Assembly: GCF_900119895.1 (NCBI RefSeq)
Contig: NZ_FQLR01000004.1
Span: 1,364,001 to 1,428,000, forward strand
Reading direction: 5' to 3'
Source of the DNA: Collinsella phocaeensis
GTDB taxonomy: Bacteria; Actinomycetota; Coriobacteriia; Coriobacteriales; Coriobacteriaceae
DNA: 64,000 nt
Each line of letters opens with the position of its first letter. Position 1 is the stretch's first letter. The notes beneath the pieces were generated by a model that worked only from the letters and a program-made list of their open reading frames with translations, did not search any database and was not told where the DNA came from. The position numbers and the translations under genes are program-made. Of the stretch, positions 60,756 through 64,000 are shown piece by piece.

Positions 60756-61511
60756 ATGGCATCGACCACCGCCCCCGAGTACGCCGTCGAGGTCAACGAC
60801 GTCTCGATGGTCTTCAACATGGCCTCCGAGCAACTCAACTCCCTCAAGGAGTACTTCATCAAGCTGATGCGCCACGAGCTGTTCTTCAGCGAGTTCCGCG
60901 CACTCAAGCACATCTCCTTCAAGGTCCGCCCCGGTGAGGTCGTGGGGCTTGTGGGCACCAACGGCTCCGGCAAGTCGACGATGCTCAAGATCATCGCCGG
61001 CGTCCTCGAGGCGAGCGAGGGGACCTGCATCGTCCGCGGCAACATCGCGCCGCTCATCGAGCTCGGCGCCGGCTTCGACCTCGAGCTGACCGCTCGCGAG
61101 AACATCTACCTCAACGGCGCGCTCCTGGGCTATACGAAGGATTTCATCGACGGCCATCTCGACGAGATCGTCGAGTTCGCCGAACTGCGCGACTTCATGG
61201 ACATGCCGCTCAAGAACTACTCCAGCGGCATGGTCGCGCGCATCGCCTTCGCCATCGCAACGATCACCGAGCCCGACATCCTCATCGTCGATGAGACGCT
61301 CTCCGTCGGCGACGTGTTCTTCCAGGAGAAGTGCGAGCGCCGCATCCGACACTTCATCGAATCCGGCAACGTCACCGTGCTCTTCGTCTCGCACTCGCTC
61401 GAGCAGGTCGAGCGCATCTGCCAGCGCGCCGTGTGGATCGAGCGCGGCGACCTGCGCATGGACGGCCCCGTGCACGAGGTCTGCGAGGCCTATCGCAACC
61501 AGTTCGCCTAA
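60756..61511 (+). CDS. Polysaccharide/teichoic-acid ABC exporter ATPase
   Basis: A 251-residue ABC ATPase of the TagH/Wzt type. Walker A is GLVGTNGSGKSTMLKIIAG, the signature YSSGMVARIAFAIA and Walker B ILIVDETLSVGDVFFQEK, all typical of the export subfamily. It lacks the long C-terminal carbohydrate-binding domain of Wzt, so substrate choice is probably made elsewhere. It completes the two-gene exporter; an intrinsic-looking hairpin follows. Confidence 0.92.
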   Translation: MASTTAPEYAVEVNDVSMVFNMASEQLNSLKEYFIKLMRHELFFSEFRALKHISFKVRPGEVVGLVGTNGSGKSTMLKIIAGVLEASEGTCIVRGNIAPLIELGAGFDLELTARENIYLNGALLGYTKDFIDGHLDEIVEFAELRDFMDMPLKNYSSGMVARIAFAIATITEPDILIVDETLSVGDVFFQEKCERRIRHFIESGNVTVLFVSHSLEQVERICQRAVWIERGDLRMDGPVHEVCEAYRNQFA

Positions 61512-61546
61512 TCGGTCGCCCCCTCGCTTCACAAGGGACTCCTCAT

Positions 61547-61577
61547 GGGCCCGGGCGCACCGCGAGCGCCCGGGCCC
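61547..61577 (+). terminator. Hairpin after the exporter ATPase gene
   Basis: A perfect 12-bp stem, GGGCCCGGGCGC and GCGCCCGGGCCC, around seven bases, 35 nt past the stop. It is followed only by TTCC, so termination may be partial. Confidence 0.6.
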
Positions 61578-61699
61578 TTCCGTACACCGAAAGTAACGAC
61601 CTCCTCCACAGGTCCTCGACAACCATGGACCATACTGGTCTGCGTGAACAGATATCACATGGCGTCGCCGCCCGCCGGCGCCGGCAAGGAGGACCACCC

Positions 61700-63607
61700 A
61701 TGGTTGCCCAAGAACGGACCGAGCAGACTCTGAAGTACCTCACGCTGCTCTCGCATCAGTTCCCCAATCAGCAAGCGGTCTTCACGGAGATCATCAACCT
61801 CCAGGCCATCCTCAACCTACCCAAGGGCACCGAGCACTTCATGAGCGACCTGCACGGCGAGTACGAGGCGTTCATGCACATCCTCAACAACTGCTCCGGC
61901 GTGGTCCGCGAGCATGTCGACGAGATCTTCGGCGACGAGCTGACCTCCGAGCAGAAGGGCGAGCTCTGCACGCTCATCTACTACCCGAGCGAGAAGATCG
62001 CCCGCGTGCGCGCCGCGCGCCTCGACTCCCCTTCCTGGTACAAGGAGAACCTCGACAACCTGATCCAGATCGCCCGCGCGCTCTCGAGCCGCTACACGCG
62101 CTCCAAGGTCCGCAAGGCCATCCCGCATGACTACGCCTACATCATCGACGAGCTGCTGCACACGCATCCCGACGAGAACAACTACCGCGTGCGGTACCAC
62201 GAGCGCATCATCGACTCCATCCTCGAGACCGCATCCGCCGACGACTTCATCCGCTCGCTCTCGGCTCTCATCAAGCGCCTCGCCGTCGATCACCTGCACC
62301 TCGTCGGAGACGTGTTCGACCGCGGCGGCGGCGCAGCGAAGATCATGGACAGCCTGATGGAGTACCACTCCCTCGACATCCAGTGGGGAAACCACGACAT
62401 CCTGTGGATGGGTGCGGCCGCGGGCGAGCCCGCCTGCATCGTGAGCGTGCTCCGCAACAACCTGCGCTACGACAACTACGAGATCCTGGAGAACGACTAC
62501 GGCATCTCGCTGCGCGAGCTCGTCGCGTTCGCCGACCGGACCTATCGGGAGGACGATGGGCGCTCCCCTCTCATCAAGGCCATCAACGTGCTGCTCTTCA
62601 AGCTCGAGGGGCAGATCATCGCGCGCCATCCGGAATTCGACATGGAAGACCGCCTGCTGCTGGACAAGATCGACGTCGACCGCGGAACCGTCTCCATCGC
62701 CGGCACCGAGCACGCCCTCAACACCCGGGACTTCCCCACCCTCGATCCCGCGCATCCGTACCGTCTGACCGAGGACGAGCAGCGCATCGTCGACAAGCTC
62801 GTCTACGAGTTCACCAGCGACGACCGCCTCAGCCGCCACGTGGAGTTCCTGTACAGCCACGGCTCGATCTACCTCGCGCGCAACGGCAACCTCCTGTTCC
62901 ACGGCTGCGTCCCCATGAACGAGGACGGAACGTTCTCGAGCATGAACTGCATGGGCACCTGGCGCGCCGGCAAGGACTATCTGGACTTCTGCGACCGCAT
63001 AGCCCGCAAGGCCTGGCGCGACCGCGACCAAGAGGCCCTCGACTGGATGTGGTACCTGTGGATCGGCTTCAAATCGCCCATCTCGGGCCGCGTCGTCAAG
63101 ACCTTCGAGCGCTCCTATATCGATGACAGGTCCACCTGGGAGGAGCCCATGGACCCCTACTTCGAGCTGACGCACGACATCTACGCATGCGATGCGATCA
63201 TGCGGGAATTCGGGCTCATGCCCGGCTACGGCCACATCATCAACGGGCACACGCCCGTCAAGACCAAGAAGGGCGAGCAGCCCATCCGGGCAGACGGCCG
63301 CCTGCTCGTCATCGACGGCGGATTCTGCCAGGCCTACCACCCCAAGACGGGCATCGCGGGCTATACGCTCATCTCGAGTTCTCGCGGCATGCGCCTGAAG
63401 GCGCACGAGGCGTTCAAGAGCGTCGAGGAGGCGCTCACCCGCAATGCCGACATCCAGAGCGAGACCAACCGCTTCGACGTCGCCACGCGGCGGCTCATGG
63501 TCTCCGACACCGATACGGGCGAAGTCATCCGGGGGCAGATCAACGATCTGCGGTTGCTGCTCGACGCCTACCGCAACGGCACGATCGCGGAGCGCCGCCT
63601 GCGATAG
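61700..63607 (+). CDS. fbp: Class III fructose-1,6-bisphosphatase
   Basis: Gluconeogenic phosphatase of the Firmicutes-type class III, 635 residues (usual about 640-670). Metallophosphatase motifs are MSDLHGEYEAFMHIL, LVGDVFDRGGGAAKIMD and WGNHDILWMGAAAGE, then HGCVPMNEDG and INGHTPVK later. AAGGAGG lies 7 nt before ATG 61700; the much longer open frame upstream to 61331 is an artefact over the exporter ATPase gene. It stands alone after the exporter genes. Confidence 0.94.
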   Translation: MVAQERTEQTLKYLTLLSHQFPNQQAVFTEIINLQAILNLPKGTEHFMSDLHGEYEAFMHILNNCSGVVREHVDEIFGDELTSEQKGELCTLIYYPSEKIARVRAARLDSPSWYKENLDNLIQIARALSSRYTRSKVRKAIPHDYAYIIDELLHTHPDENNYRVRYHERIIDSILETASADDFIRSLSALIKRLAVDHLHLVGDVFDRGGGAAKIMDSLMEYHSLDIQWGNHDILWMGAAAGEPACIVSVLRNNLRYDNYEILENDYGISLRELVAFADRTYREDDGRSPLIKAINVLLFKLEGQIIARHPEFDMEDRLLLDKIDVDRGTVSIAGTEHALNTRDFPTLDPAHPYRLTEDEQRIVDKLVYEFTSDDRLSRHVEFLYSHGSIYLARNGNLLFHGCVPMNEDGTFSSMNCMGTWRAGKDYLDFCDRIARKAWRDRDQEALDWMWYLWIGFKSPISGRVVKTFERSYIDDRSTWEEPMDPYFELTHDIYACDAIMREFGLMPGYGHIINGHTPVKTKKGEQPIRADGRLLVIDGGFCQAYHPKTGIAGYTLISSSRGMRLKAHEAFKSVEEALTRNADIQSETNRFDVATRRLMVSDTDTGEVIRGQINDLRLLLDAYRNGTIAERRLR

Positions 63608-63639
63608 CCCTTACCGCTTGAACCGAGGCGCGCGATGCG

Positions 63640-63665
63640 GAATGCGCCCGATTGTGGGCGCATTC
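63640..63665 (+). terminator. Hairpin after fbp
   Basis: GAATGCGCCC pairs exactly with GGGCGCATTC around GATTGT, 33 nt past the fbp stop. No T-run follows. Confidence 0.6.
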
Positions 63666-63778
63666 TGATGACTTGGCGGGATCTGGTACGGCACCTTACA
63701 TTCTCTTTGCATATGGGATAGAGTGGTTGCGCTCGACGAGCCGAGTTGTCCATGGGAAACCGTACCGAGGAGGAGCAC

Positions 63779-64000
63779 GTGCGCGCAGCGCTCAGCAGCA
63801 CCGCGACGAAGCAGTTCGGCAGATTCGCCGTCGTGGGCCTGGTCTCCCTCGCCGTCGAATACTCCCTCCTGCTGTACATGGTCGAGGTCCAGAGCATCAA
63901 CTACCTGGTCGCCACCACCATTTCGTTTTTCGCCTCCGTCGTGGTGAACTACCTCCTGTCCATGCGGTACGTGTTCGAGCGCCGCGAGGACATCAGCCGC
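63779..64000 (+). CDS. GtrA-family membrane protein (3' end outside window)
   Basis: The first 74 residues of a GtrA-type protein: FGRFAVVGLVSLAVEYSLLL as first membrane segment, a second (TTISFFASVVVNYLLS) and the conserved loop MRYVFERRED, as in the GtrA gene at 40.6 kb. GAGGAGG sits 5 nt before the GTG at 63779; an in-frame ATG at 63752 is the alternative. Likely role: lipid-linked sugar transfer across the membrane. It continues past the window. Confidence 0.8.
   Translation, partial: MRAALSSTATKQFGRFAVVGLVSLAVEYSLLLYMVEVQSINYLVATTISFFASVVVNYLLSMRYVFERREDISR

Noticed and set aside
1-64000. CRISPR array, prophage or conjugative element
   Set aside because: No regularly spaced direct repeats with unique spacers, no cas, structural phage or relaxase-like genes were seen.

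Overview
The window is a GC-rich (roughly 63-66% by eye) actinobacterial chromosome segment. Several things point to Coriobacteriia, most like Collinsella: GTG/ATG starts with strong GGAGG sites, a Rho with a very long basic N-terminal extension, a class III fructose-1,6-bisphosphatase, the GGGtGRT/scaffold gene pair and an LPQTG-anchored C69 dipeptidase. The genus is inferred; the sequence does not prove it. Most of it is ordinary chromosomal housekeeping DNA, with two accessory layers: a pair of inverted IS110-family elements, and a cluster of REP-like repeats around a RAYT-type transposase gene.

Layout. 0-3.2 kb: end of an arginine/ornithine-type antiporter, then a glycosyltransferase and UDP-galactopyranose mutase (glf), facing pta across overlapping divergent -10 boxes. 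4.4-10.6 kb: HAD phosphatase, a complete ECF vitamin-type transporter (T, double ATPase, S), ackA and a HIT protein. 10.6-14.5 kb: xseB, xseA, a membrane zinc peptidase and rnd. 14.5-18.1 kb: lipid kinase and a sortase-anchored C69 dipeptidase. 18.2-21.8 kb: arginine synthesis (argG, a small unknown ORF, argH) behind a leader that encodes a 36-residue peptide ending in an arginine-rich run. 22-25.2 kb: polar amino-acid ABC importer. 25.3-35.5 kb: HAD phosphatase, polA, the scaffold/GGGtGRT pair, a D-2-hydroxyacid dehydrogenase, a flavoprotein and an aminotransferase.

35.7-59.6 kb is bracketed by two 1,536-bp, almost identical IS110-family copies in opposite orientation. Each abuts the T-tract of a tRNA terminator: copy 1 that of a tRNA-Lys/Lys/His group, copy 2 that of tRNA-Ala. 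Between them lie VanZ, GtrA, rho-fsa, argS, a CarD-type regulator, an HD hydrolase, the RAYT gene, an ECF sigma factor with its membrane partner, proA-proB-pncB, two small XRE regulators, a radical SAM protein and a probable 6S RNA. 59.6-64 kb holds a polysaccharide ABC exporter, fbp and the start of a second GtrA gene, which ties in with the glf/glycosyltransferase pair at the other end as cell-surface glycan functions.

The observations I rate highest are the argG leader-peptide attenuator, the terminator-targeting IS110 pair with a T-rich hairpin loop in its non-coding end that could be a guide, the REP-like repeat cluster with a RAYT gene whose original reading frame is cut by a stop codon, and a compact structured RNA with its own terminator just upstream of the HD hydrolase. 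All assignments come from reading the sequence; no database search or folding program was run.
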